64,000 bases of DNA from Histomonas meleagridis. Its lineage: Eukaryota; Parabasalia; Tritrichomonadida; Dientamoebidae. The stretch is from contig WSYJ01000130.1 of NCBI GenBank assembly GCA_020186115.1, positions 62,001 through 126,000 on the forward strand. The letters run 5' to 3'. Both the position numbers and the translations under genes were made by a program. The notes beneath the pieces are model-generated. The model had not been told where the DNA came from and searched no databases. It worked only from the letters and a program-made list of their open reading frames with translations. Positions 1 to 10,254 of the stretch are shown piece by piece; the stretch's first letter is position 1; every line of letters starts with the position of its first letter.

Positions 1-192
1 CATTCCATTTATGTTTATAAAAATCATTTTCGTACAATTTGTTTCTGTATTTGAAATTTTTTCATTAATTTAAATTATTTAAATTTGTCATAATTTTATT
101 TTATAAAAAACATTTTTTGGTATTGAACTAATAAAAAGAACAAATAGAGAATCAAACAATTTAAAATAATGAATTTGATTATCAAGTAAAAG

Positions 193-891
193 TTATTTTG
201 TTTCTGTTTGTTGTGATGAAATATTATTTGGAGAATTTATATTTAATATAATTGTTGGTTTTTCCATTGCGGGATTTGATTTTAAATTATTTTGAAGTGC
301 AAAAGGTTTAAATGAAATCATATTTAAATTTAAATTTTCATTTGTTTTATTATTATTATTATTTTTATTTTTGTAATTACGTTTTGTTTTATCTGGTAAA
401 ATAATTTCATTTCCATTAATATTAATCGAAATTCTTTTTGATATTGAAGAATTCCATCTGTTTTTAATTGCATTATCAGTTCGTCCAGGTAATAATTTGG
501 CAATATTTGACCATTTACTTCCAAACTTTTTATATTGTTCAAAGATGAAATTATCTTCTTCTTGTGTCCAAGGACTTTTAATAACATTTGGATCTAAATG
601 ATTTAACCAACGTTCACGACATTGTTTCGAACTTCGATTTGGTAACAGTGATGTAATTTGAGGCCAACTTCGTGGCCCATTTTTGTTTACATAATTTTTT
701 ATAATTTCATCTTCTTCTTTCGTAAAAGGTCCTTTAATAATCATCGGATTTAAACATTTTTCCCAACGTGCTGCGATTTGTGAAGGTGTTCGAGTTTTAA
801 GATGTTGAGAAATTAAATTCCATTGTTTCCCATGAATTTGAATCAAATCTTTTAAAATTTTATCTTCTTTTTCATCCCAATTTCTTCGCAT
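193..891 (-). CDS. Three-repeat Myb DNA-binding protein
   Basis: This 232-residue protein is predicted to be a nuclear sequence-specific DNA-binding factor. Three Myb repeats lie at about residues 1-50, 53-103 and 105-153. Regularly spaced tryptophans mark each repeat (W5/W24/W43, then W76/W95 with F56 replacing the first, then W108/W127/W146), as does the NRW-type third helix that reads DNA. The C-terminal third is Asn/Lys-rich low complexity with no recognisable domain. It is divergently transcribed from the SLC13 gene across ~570 bp. The mirror copy at 45754 carries a one-base insertion in an A run, so this left copy is the intact one. Trichomonads have many such short Myb proteins, some of which regulate adhesion genes; the target here cannot be read from sequence. 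Confidence 0.9.
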   Translation of the reverse strand: MRRNWDEKEDKILKDLIQIHGKQWNLISQHLKTRTPSQIAARWEKCLNPMIIKGPFTKEEDEIIKNYVNKNGPRSWPQITSLLPNRSSKQCRERWLNHLDPNVIKSPWTQEEDNFIFEQYKKFGSKWSNIAKLLPGRTDNAIKNRWNSSISKRISININGNEIILPDKTKRNYKNKNNNNNKTNENLNLNMISFKPFALQNNLKSNPAMEKPTIILNINSPNNISSQQTETK

Positions 892-1457
892 TTATATGTT
901 ATATTATAATATTTCTTTTTTCTTATTCTTTTTCAGTTAATTCGTTTTTCATTCAAAGTAACGGGTTTTTAGGAATAAAATTATCTGTTAATAAAAACAA
1001 AAAATTGGTTTTATTATGATTACATTTTTTTAAAAATTTAAGAAATATTTTATCATGAAATGATTGAGTTTGACAATTATTTTTGATTTTGAAAAATGAG
1101 TTATTTTATAAAATTAAATCAACATTTTACAAATTTTAGCAAAGATGAAATGAAGAAATGAAAGATTTTTCTAATGATTGAAGAAATCAATAAAAATAAG
1201 AAAATTCATAATTTCTTTGATTCATTTAATTTTAAAATTTTTTTTTTGTTGTTTTTCTCTTCTGTCATTTTGATGAAGCAGCTTAAAACGATGAAAACCA
1301 CCGGAATGTCTTTAAAAAGGTTGAAGTTTTTAAGCAAAGTGAACGGTTAAAATGAATTGTGAAAATTGTTTACGTTCAAATTTGAGAGAATTATTTTGAG
1401 TAGGTTAGGTCGGACATTTTTGGTATTTCAAAAAAAAATTTATCAACAAATAAAAAG
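892..1457. promoter_or_regulatory. Divergent intergenic region, Myb / SLC13
   Basis: This 566-base AT-rich region between two divergent genes must hold both promoters. No clear TCA-type initiator sits right next to either ATG. The GC-richer patch at about 1270-1345 contains short runs conserved in the mirror copy (45290-45380), where a few substitutions and an expanded AAC run are seen. No other gene is visible. Confidence 0.4.
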
Positions 1458-2637
1458 ATGAAACCAGAAACCAAAAAAAGTATTATCTGGTGGGTGAAAT
1501 TTCTTTTGCCTATTATCATTGCTTTCCCTTTCATATTTAATTTCATTGTGTTAGATAAAGCAAACTCAAATACTTCAAGATGTTTAGGAATTACGATTAT
1601 TACTGCTTTATATTGGATATTAGAACCTATTCCTATTGTAATTACAGCATTCTTCCCAATATTTTTAATCCCAATGTTTGGAATTTCTTCAGCTTCAAAT
1701 ATTGCATCTTCAATGTTTTCTGATACTTCTTTAGTATTTTTAGGAGGTTTTATCTTTTCTATTGCGATGGTTAAATGGAATTTACATTCAAGGATATCAT
1801 TAAAAACAGTTTTAATTTTTGGTTTAAAACCAAGAATTTTATTATTAGGTATTATGATAGTTACATCTTTTTTATCTATGTGGATATCAAATACGGCGAC
1901 AGCTTTAACTATGGTTCCAAATGCGTTAGCTATTGTTACTAAATTAGAAGAAATTACAGGAGATTCAAAATTAATTGAACCATTTTCGAAAACATTATTT
2001 TTAACGATTGCATTTTCTTCTTCTATTGGAGGGATGGCGACTTTAATTGGGACGCCACCAAATTTAATTTGTTCACAAACAGTTACGAATATATTTCCTG
2101 AATCACCTGGAATTGGATTTGCTCAATTTTTATTTTTAGCTTTACCAACATCAATCATCATATTAATTATAATTTATTTAATATTTGCTTTTATATTTAT
2201 GAGGAAATTAAAAATTAATGAAAATGTAGATGAAAGTTGTTTTAAAGATAATTATCAAAAATTAGGGAAAATGAAACCTGCTGAAATTATTATTGGTTTA
2301 TTATTTATATTATTAGCAATTTTATGGTTATTTCGATGTGATTTAAATTTCGGTTCTTTTACTATTAAAGGTTGGACGACTTTAATATTAGGTTCAAATG
2401 GTTCGAAAATTATTAATGATGGAACTATAGCTATTTGTATATCGATATTATTATTTATTATTAAAGTTCCACAAATTTCTCAAAAACAAGAAGAAAAACT
2501 TAAAGAATCTGAAGTTAATTTATCATTAGAACAAATAACACAAGAAAATAAAAAGATTAAACAAGAAATATTAGAAGAAAATGAATATAATTCAGAAGAT
2601 CAAGAATTAATTGAAGAAATATCAGAATTTGATGATG

Positions 2638-2668
<31 letters not shown>

Positions 2669-3251
2669 AGAAAATCAAAATGAAGATGAAATTATTAATA
2701 ATGATAATAAAGAATGGATTCCAATTCTTGAATGGGAATATGTTCAACAAAAAAATTCCTTGGACAATCATTTTTTATGTTTTCTGGAGGTTTTGCTTTA
2801 AATCAAGGTTTTACTGATTCTTTACTTGGTGAATGGCTTGGAAATCAATTACGTTCTTTAACGGATTTATCTTTATTTGTTTTATTAATTTGTATTTGTT
2901 TCGTGGCTTCAATTTTATCGAATATCGCATCAAATACTGCATGCGCAAATATATTTTTACCAATTGTAGCTAATTTAGCTAAAAAATGGTAAAAAATTTC
3001 ATCCTTATCTTTTAATGATTCCAACAGCTTTCGCAACTTCGTGTTGTTTCATAATGCCTGTCGCAACTCCTCCAAATTTAATTTGTTACGGTTCCGGCAA
3101 ATTAAAAATGAAAGACTTCTTAATATATGGTTCAATTATTAATATCATTAGTTTGTTCGTCGTTATTGGAGCTTCAATTATTTTAATCCCTCCTATTTTT
3201 AATGCTAATGAATTCCCTGATTGGGCAAACACAACAACAATCACAGAATAA
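1458..3251 (+). pseudogene. SLC13/DASS anion transporter, two frameshifts (left copy)
   Basis: Predicted multi-pass Na+-coupled di/tricarboxylate or sulphate symporter, about 597 residues if the frame is followed across the breaks. The family signatures are present twice, as the inverted-repeat fold requires: SNTATALT with TLIGTPPNL in the first half, and SNIASNTACAN with VATPPNL in the second. A long acidic, Asn-rich cytoplasmic insertion (encoded at about 2480-2720) separates the halves. The frame breaks at 2749-2755, where an A run has 7 bases against 6 in the mirror copy, and again near 2980-2985 (6 A against 5). The right copy is intact across both positions but broken in the first third, so the two copies together imply a functional gene. 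Substrate cannot be told from sequence. Confidence 0.85.
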
Positions 3252-3540
3252 TATTCGTCTTATATTATAATATTAATAATAAAAATAATTTTTTGAGTTT
3301 CTTGTTATATCCATCACTTTGTTGAGTTCATATTTTAATTTGAATATTAAATAATTGGAATTTGGAAATGTTTTAATAAACCTTATGATTCTTGTGTGCT
3401 TTTGTTCATAAGAAAATTGGAAAATTTATCAAAAATATCTGAATATTTTTTTTTATTGTTTTCTAATATTTCAATTTCATTAAGAAAAATTATATAGGTA
3501 TCAAATTCATTCATTCTGGTAATAACATTGATGATGACTT
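3252..3540. other. Intergenic, nothing recognised
   Basis: AT-rich sequence after the transporter stop. I see no open frame, RNA gene or element. Confidence 0.5.
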
Positions 3541-4275
3541 TTCTCAATTGATTTCTTTCTTTTCATTCACAAAGTTAACGGTGCACCCCGTTTCTATCGT
3601 TGTCACTTTTATAGCGGTTACTTGGAGGCCGTTTATGAAAGTGTTAAATGAATAATTCATCGATCTGAAGATGAAGAACGACATTTACGTCGTGACATAG
3701 GAAGTGCTTTAACTAACGCATGAGGGCAAATTGTTAAAGGTGGTTAAAGTTTCGTTTGAACAATATCTACAATAGTAAACTTGCCATCTTTCAATTCACA
3801 ACTTAAAAAGACTCCAGCGCCCGAAGAAACAGCCCTACCTAACAACAAAGGTATCAAGGGCAAAATCAAAAAACCAGTTGTAAATCTGATTGAAAGTTCA
3901 GCCTATTCACTTGAACAAACACGCAAAGAAATAATTAGAGAGAAGTCCATTAATGTTTCATGACATGCTAAATTCTTTCATATGGGTTGAATATTGTCAT
4001 TTTGTGAATTTGAATCACAAGCGCAATATTTAATTCCAAACATATCACCGCGAAATTCCGCTTTGGGATGAACATTTACTTTTACTTATAGGTCCTAATT
4101 TAAGTCCTGTTGGTATCTTTGATCATTTCGTTGTTATTTACTCTCCAAATACTGAAGAGATTAAAACATACTTTAAGATATCGGAAACTGAGCAAATAAC
4201 ATTTCGATGCGGATATACAGAAATTAGAATTATATCAAATGGTGAAAAAAGTTATTGGAAGCAAGAGCGTTGCAA
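3541..4275 (+). pseudogene. Decayed unknown reading frame with TGA codons
   Basis: This block is GC-richer than its surroundings and reads as protein-like sequence interrupted by stops in frame 1. Short open segments include RFYRCHFYSGYLEAVYESVK, then a segment with EERHLRRDIGSALTNA, then a 60-codon open piece (3781-3963) with KTPAPEETALPNN and REKSINVS. A second frame (about 4095-4262) reads LSPVGIFDHFVVIYSPNTEE. Most interruptions of the first frame are TGA, several where Trp would fit; at least one is TAA. I do not recognise the family. The only start for the 60-codon piece is TTG, so it is not a credible gene by itself. The mirror copy is at about 42340-43090. Confidence 0.45.
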
Positions 4276-5025
4276 CTGATTTCCAATCAAGGAAAAACTC
4301 AGCTGTTATTTCAAATGGTAATTTGAATAAAAATTTCATGAAAGTAATCAATAAATCTAAAATTAGTTTTTCGAGTTGTTTATATTAAATAGCTGCAGAT
4401 TTTGTTTTATTGGTCATGAAAGAATTGATTTTTTGAAAGCACTTTCCTTATGGTTGAACAGAGAGGAAGAGCTGGGAACATAATAGTTGTGCTACATAAA
4501 ATGTATTATTTATTAAAATTGGTACTATGCTTTTAATTTTGTTAAGTTCTGTGAGAGATAATATATAGAAAGAGATAATTATTAAACTGTAATAATTAGA
4601 ATACTTCTGATTTGTATTATTAGAAAAGAGGAATGATTTTTAAGGAAATCATAAAATATTCAAAATATCTAATTTATGAACTATTATTAAATTATAATTA
4701 TAAAATTTAACAAAAAAAATATTTATGTAAAAGAAATAGGGGAATATAAAAAATTAGGAAAGAAAAAAAGCAAGAGAAGAAAGAAGAAAAAGAGAAAAAA
4801 GAAAGAAAAAAATTAATAAAATAAAAATAAAAATAAAAAAAAGAATCATTTTAGCATTTGAGGGAGTTCGCCGTTTGACATGATATAGGAAAAAAATGGC
4901 CAGCGCGAAGCGACCCTTAAGTCAAGCAATTAAACCGTTACTTTATGAAAGTGTTCATTTTTTAAATATTATGTTTAATCGTGGGATTTATCAAAAAATT
5001 AGTAGAACACTTACCATAGTCTAAA
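4276..5025. other. Intergenic with purine-rich tract and ankyrin-core fragment
   Basis: Bases 4738-4850 are an A/G-rich tract. Bases 4915-4960 read as a short remnant of the ankyrin core (AIKPLLYESVHFLN resembles the conserved SLYERCSFVN stretch), so a small piece of an ankyrin gene has been fused here. Nothing else is recognised. Confidence 0.4.
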
Positions 5026-6721
5026 TTAAATGGCACCTCTTTCACGAAGTATTTGTTTTATTTCTCCGAAACCCAACCGTTTAGCAATTTCAATAGCTGT
5101 TTCAAATTATTAAAACATATTCCGAATTATTAAAACATATTCCAAATTATTAAAACATATTCCGAATTATTAAAACATATTCCAAATTATTAAAACATAT
5201 TTCAAATTATTAAAACATATTCCAAATTATTCAAATAAATAGTTTTGCATTAACATCAATTCCTTTATCTAAGAGTAATTTTACTATTTCTATATTATTA
5301 TTTCTTACTGCTATATGAAGTGCTGTTTCAAATTATTAAAACATATTATAAATTATTAAAACATATTCCAAATTATTAAAACATATTCCAAATTATTAAA
5401 ACATATTCCAAATTATTCAAATAAATAGTTTTACATTAACATCAATTCCTTCTTTATCTAAAAGTAATTTTACTATTTCTATATTATTATTTCTTACTGC
5501 TATATGAAGTGCTGTTTCAAATTATTAAAACATATTATAAATTATTAAAACATATTCCAAATTATTAAAACATATCCAAAATTATTAAAACATATTCCAA
5601 ATTATTCAAATAAATAGTTTTTGCATTAACATCAATTCCTTCTTTATCTAAGAGTAATTTTACTATTTCTATATTTCCTGATTTAACTGAATATGGTAAA
5701 ATTGTATTTGGAATTTGTTGACTTCGTATATCACTTTCTATTATGAATGTATTTCCTTTTGATGCTATTTCTTCTATAATTTCATTATTCATTTTCATTC
5801 CTTCTTTTTCTAAAAACATGAAGATTTCATAATTATTAAATTCTATACATTTTTTTCCAAGATATATTAAATTTTCTTCACTTAAATTACAATTATCTTG
5901 ACTTTCGATATTGGAATTCGATTTTGGAAAAGAAAACATTGAAAATAAATTTTTTCTGTCATTAGAAATTTTTCCAATTTTATTTTCATAAAGGTAACGA
6001 AAAATTTTATTTCGATGAAATCCTATCGCTGTTTCATATGCTTCTGTAAATGATGAATTGTTTTGTTCACATAAATGAATAATTTCTAAGTTTCCACCTG
6101 CAATTGCATATTTTAATGTGTTTTTAATATTAGAATTATTTAATAATATATATTTAAAACATTTAATGGAGCCAAAAAATGCACAATAATCAATTAATGA
6201 AACATTTTCAGTATTAACAAACGAACATCTTTCATAAAGTGATGGCTTAATTATTTGATTAAAGTCAAATTCATTATGTGATGATATTTCTTGAAGCTTT
6301 TCTAAATCATCATTTCGTAGTACTTTCGCAATTTCTAATGGATTAACTCCTTCTTTTACATATTGCATATGAAGTTTCCAGTCATCTTTTGATAATTCAT
6401 CAAGTGCTGAAATAAATTCTTCAAGGAATTGTGGTCTTGGAAATTTGTTCTTCAAATCATTTATTTCTTCCTTTGTATTATATTGAGAAAAATATAATGT
6501 TTTTCATCTTCTTTTTCTTTCAACGTTAATAAATATTTAATATATATATTTTCATTATTTGATTGTGAAACAAAAGCTGAATAGATAAGTCTGGAAACAA
6601 GATAGTTAAATGTATATGGCAGCCTATCTACAAATAAATAAATTGTTGCTTGAACTGATGTTTCGAAATTTTTTTCGTTGAGATTAAAGACAATTGATTC
6701 TAATGATTTCGAGAGTTCCAT
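5026..6721 (-). pseudogene. Ankyrin protein ANK1, left copy (149 bp deletion)
   Basis: Ankyrin/DUF3447-type protein of the trichomonad expanded family; function unknown, presumably protein binding. I place the start at 6721 (MELSKSLE), 43 bases after the initiator-like TCACTT; the longer frame from 6769 would need a TTG start. The conserved core (SLYERCSF, SLIDYCAFFGS, YAIAGGNLEIIHLCEQN) is present, followed by cassettes of 29 codons (TALHIAV...GIDVNAK) and a last cassette ending RERGAI-stop at 5026. A ~149 bp stretch present in the right copy is missing at 6499/6500 and breaks the frame. Spacers between cassettes consist of 20 bp units whose number differs from the right arm. Confidence 0.75.
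5096..5250. repeat. 20 bp tandem repeat inside ANK1 spacer
   Basis: About seven copies of a unit like AATTATTAAAACATATTCC separate the last two cassettes; the right copy has about three. Shorter runs of the same unit lie at about 5335-5420 and 5525-5610, again longer than in the right arm. Confidence 0.85.
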
Positions 6722-6760
6722 CAATAAAATAATTTCAAATTCTTTTTGGCAGCAGATAAA

Positions 6761-6766
6761 AAGTGA
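6761..6766 (-). promoter_or_regulatory. Initiator-like TCACTT of ANK1 (left)
   Basis: TCACTT fits the trichomonad initiator TCA-Y-W-W (A is +1), 43 bases upstream of the ATG at 6721. It is identical in the right arm. Confidence 0.5.
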
Positions 6767-6769
6767 CAA

Positions 6770-7348
6770 ATTAATTCAAATCACCTGAATTTGGTTTACA
6801 TCAGCGTCACTTTTATGATTAGTGTACGATAGATATATCCCTTCAGAAAATTTGTGATCACTTTTTCATATATACACTTAAAAAAAAATTTATAACGACC
6901 GTTATCCAGAATATAAAAAATGGTATAATCCTATTTCCAAGGCATAACGGTAATTTCCATTGAATTATTGTATAGTTTATGCTTTCAAATTTTTAATTTT
7001 TTTTTCGATTAGTGACTCTTTACGCCAAGTGAAATTAAATTAATAAAATTGAATAAAATAAGTGCCGTTTTGTGACATATAAAATTAAATCAAAAAATTG
7101 AATACGATAATTGTCGTTTTGCATTGATCAAAATTGAATACAAAAATTCAATTACATAAATCATTTTGTATATTCAAAAATTTTATTATAGTTATTCATC
7201 AATAAATGTATATATATTAATGTATATATTAATAAATTGAAAGATTAATTATATGTAATTAGGTATAAGATATAATATCATCATATTGGTTTTAGTGAAC
7301 TTAAATAGCAAAATAAAAAAAATCATATAATTATCACATAAGCAAATA
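6770..7348. other. Intergenic, short direct repeat only
   Basis: AT-rich. A ~50 base stretch ending in GCCGTTTTGTGACATA (about 7040-7085) is followed by a diverged second copy (about 7090-7145). No gene seen. Confidence 0.4.
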
Positions 7349-8153
7349 AACTGATGTTCAAAAATGGAGACTACTTTTGTAATAAAGTCACTTTTTCTAT
7401 GTAAATTCAAAAGGAAGTAACGGGCTCATATATTGGAATGATTTTGTAAACCATTCAAAAATAGTCTCCGTTTTTGAACAATGGTCATTCTTTTTCAGCA
7501 AATCGGGCTAAAATACAACATCAATCATACAAATATCTAAATCATAGGCCTCTGTTACAATGTCCATGTTGGTTGCCAATTTTTGAAGATCGGATCCATG
7601 ATTAAATTTTCATCGATTGGAGGAAACTATATATGGGAATCAAGATGATCATTCGCTTCGACCTGTGCAGAAAAATGATACCTGTTTTTAGTTTCTGTTC
7701 CACTTCTATTGATCTCTGATCCAATTTTTTTCCATTGATTGTCAAATTCTCGGTGCCTTTTTTATATAGTTTCGTCTTGATCCTTCTTCCAAAATCTCAT
7801 GTTAGCTGTGTCAACTTTATCTTTATCTCTGACAGCATTTCGATGGCTTGAAATATATTGACTGATACTTTCACCACCAACGTCAATTACCAATTTACAT
7901 CGACGAATAAAATCATTTACAAGTCTGTTAATGATTTCCTTACCTATGTTTTTCCATATATCCTGCAGAATTGGAATTAAATTTTCTTAAGGATTTATGA
8001 TTTCCTTTATCTGATTTTCGCTATTAACTAAAACATTTGCACCTGCATCAAGGATTTGAGGATTTCCCATTTTTTTAATGTCAATTGAATAAATCTATGA
8101 ATATGTTAGATTTACCCTTTTTTACCCATAGTCTCCATTTTTGAACATCAGTT
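7349..8153. mobile_element. Tc1/mariner-type element, 805 bp, 25 bp perfect TIRs (left)
   Basis: It begins AACTGATGTTCAAAAATGG and ends with the exact reverse complement. The 25-base terminal inverted repeats are perfect and flanked by TA on both sides (7347-7348, 8154-8155), the target duplication of the Tc1/mariner superfamily. On the minus strand (about 7835-7980) a broken frame reads IWKNIGKEIINRLVNDFIRR followed by CKLVIDVGGE, which resembles the C-terminal end of Tc1-like transposases (W..I..E.I..L..S..RRC..VI...G). The catalytic part is absent, so it is an internally deleted, non-autonomous copy. A second TIR-like block (TAGTCTCCGTTTTTGAACAA, about 7464-7483) lies inside the left end. 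Confidence 0.8.
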
Positions 8154-8652
8154 TATCAAAATCTACATTTCTGATTTTATTTCATTTTATTTTACGAAAT
8201 AGTAGTGTGAACAATAACAAACTACTATTATATTGTGTGAAGAATATCAAATAATAAATAAATTATGGTGTAAATTATATTTTTCATCAGTGATTTAATA
8301 AATTAAATGAATTTTTTTATAAGTTTCTGGTATGATTTATGTGAATATCAAGATTATTAATAATATATTATTACTATTATATATATTATTACTATTATAT
8401 ATATTATTACTATTCTACATATTATTACTATTATATATATTATTACTATTATATATATTATAAATACTACGTAGGAGTGTACGTACAATACATTAGAAAT
8501 TCGTATAATGTTCTATTATATAAAAAATCAAATTTCAATATCTACATGATAGATGATAAATCTTATTTCTATATTCCTTATTTAATTTGTATATTTATTC
8601 TTAGCACATTATATTAACCTTATATGCTATTCACGTTTTGAGTGGTGAAAAA

Positions 8653-8694
<42 letters not shown>

Positions 8695-8771
8695 CAACGT
8701 TATTATGTAATAATATTAAAAGATGTTTATTAATTTAAATGAAGAAGTAACCATCCACCCAAACATTAATA
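8154..8771. repeat. AT-rich intergenic with microsatellites
   Basis: Bases 8355-8465 are five or six copies of a ~21 base unit (ATTATTACTATTATATATAT). Bases ~8653-8690 are a TA microsatellite that is nearly twice as long in the right arm (37757-37826). No gene. Confidence 0.75.
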
Positions 8772-9065
8772 ATGTATCTCATGGAAGCATTTGTCGAATA
8801 CTTAGAAATGAACAACAGAATAGTGAGCATCCCTTCATAAGAAACTTCAAATGATAACCATTTTGATTCTTCTTATGCTTTATTGAGCATTTCAGACGAA
8901 ATAAATCACGAATTAGATGGTTTAGGACTTACAAATCCATCGCCCAAAAATGACGATTGCTATGAGACACCAACCAATTTCATTAACTTTTTAAATAACT
9001 CGAAAGGAAGAAACATCACTGAATTTAATGATTTAAAGACAACGATAAAAAATGAATCAATTTAA
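8772..9065 (+). pseudogene. Small unknown ORF, left copy with nonsense change
   Basis: This is the counterpart of the intact 97-codon frame at 37382-37675. Here one codon is TAA where the right copy has GAA (TCATAAG against TCAGAAG, about 8837-8839), a substitution rather than a homopolymer indel. The 60-codon remainder (MSISDEINHELDGLGLTNPS; first codon TTG) is identical in style to the right copy. Family not recognised. Confidence 0.5.
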
Positions 9066-10254
9066 AATATTTGCCCATTTTCATGAAGCGATTCGAATCT
9101 ATATATAAAAAATGTCAATGTATATTATTGGTAAGATATCATAATTAATTTGTTGAATTTTGTTCTATATTTATGATTAAACATACATAAAACATTGTTG
9201 TATTGATATAATTAATGTTGTAAAGTGTTTTATCCTTATTGTTAATCAGAGTTAATTATAAAAATGCACCCATAAGCGAAACATATCCTATCTCTAAATT
9301 CTGATAAGTAATAGCGCGATTACGAATCCATTGTAATTTAAGATTATCTGTATATGATATAAGATATTAAAATAATTGTTTTATGATATCAATTTTGGCG
9401 GGGATAATATTATTGGCGGGTTTTCCAATTTTCGGCGGGGTTTTCCCACGGATGCGACCGTTTATGACGACCGTTATGCCCTGAATATACAATTCCTCAT
9501 AAAAAATGTATAAAAAGAAAAAGCAATAAATTGATTAGCATAACTTATCGGTATATATGAGCAATATTCATTTATCATTTAGAGTACCAAATCTGAATGA
9601 AATAGCGAATACAAAATATTTTCTTAAATTACATTGATAAAGTGAAGTGTATTATTTCATACAACTAATTAGTTGTATGCAAACTAAAGAAGTAAATTTA
9701 TCTTTATCCAGAATTACTTAATTGATCCTATATTTTGAAAAACACTCATAATATGTATTAATGAAACAAAATAGTGTCTTAAAAATATAATCCTTTGCGC
9801 TTAATTTGGACTTAAGTCTCAAGTTTTATAAAAAAAAACATATGTATTATAAATCTAATCAGAATATATGCAAGAAAATCTTAGTGCATTGGTTCATCAA
9901 ATATTTCATTTAGTATGAAACAATATGCTTTTGCACGTACAAAAATAGGCACACACATTATTGATCTTGGAATGACATACGAAAAGATTAAACTTGCCGC
10001 ACGTATGCAGTTGAAGAACCACGTGGTGTTCTCGTAATTTAAGGTAAACCATATGGCCAACGCGTAGTTCATAAGTTTTTACGATTCCTTGTATGTCTTT
10101 GTATTCATAAATTAAATGACCAAAAAACTGTTTTCTCCGAAAAATCTTTTATCGCCATTTTATGGTCTTGTTTCAAGAAACTCAGGCGAATTCAAATATT
10201 AAAAATATTTACAATATAAAATACTTCACTCTTATAAAAGTTTTTACATAAGTA
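9066..10254. other. Intergenic; GGCGGG block and 22 bp palindrome
   Basis: Bases ~9399-9445 contain three GGCGGG-type words, very unlike the AT-rich surroundings, followed by GACGACCGTTATGCCCTGAA. A similar CGACCGTTATCCAGAATATA occurs at 6895, so these may be ends of an older element. Bases 9658-9679 are a perfect palindrome. Around 9890-10070 the plus strand shows a short protein-like run (SMKQYAFARTKIGTHIIDLG) closed by stops. No gene is supported. Confidence 0.4.
9658..9679. repeat. Perfect 22 bp palindrome
   Basis: CATACAACTAA followed by its exact reverse complement. It is conserved in the right arm (about 36765-36787). Confidence 0.8.

Noticed and set aside
5335-5610. CRISPR-like repeat array
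   Set aside because: The repeats are adjacent AT-rich minisatellite units without unique spacers and lie between ankyrin cassettes of a eukaryotic gene.
9881-10072. 63-codon minus-strand frame ending IFDEPMH
   Set aside because: Not preserved as a protein in the other arm (frameshifts change most residues), while the opposite strand looks slightly more protein-like; neither is convincing.
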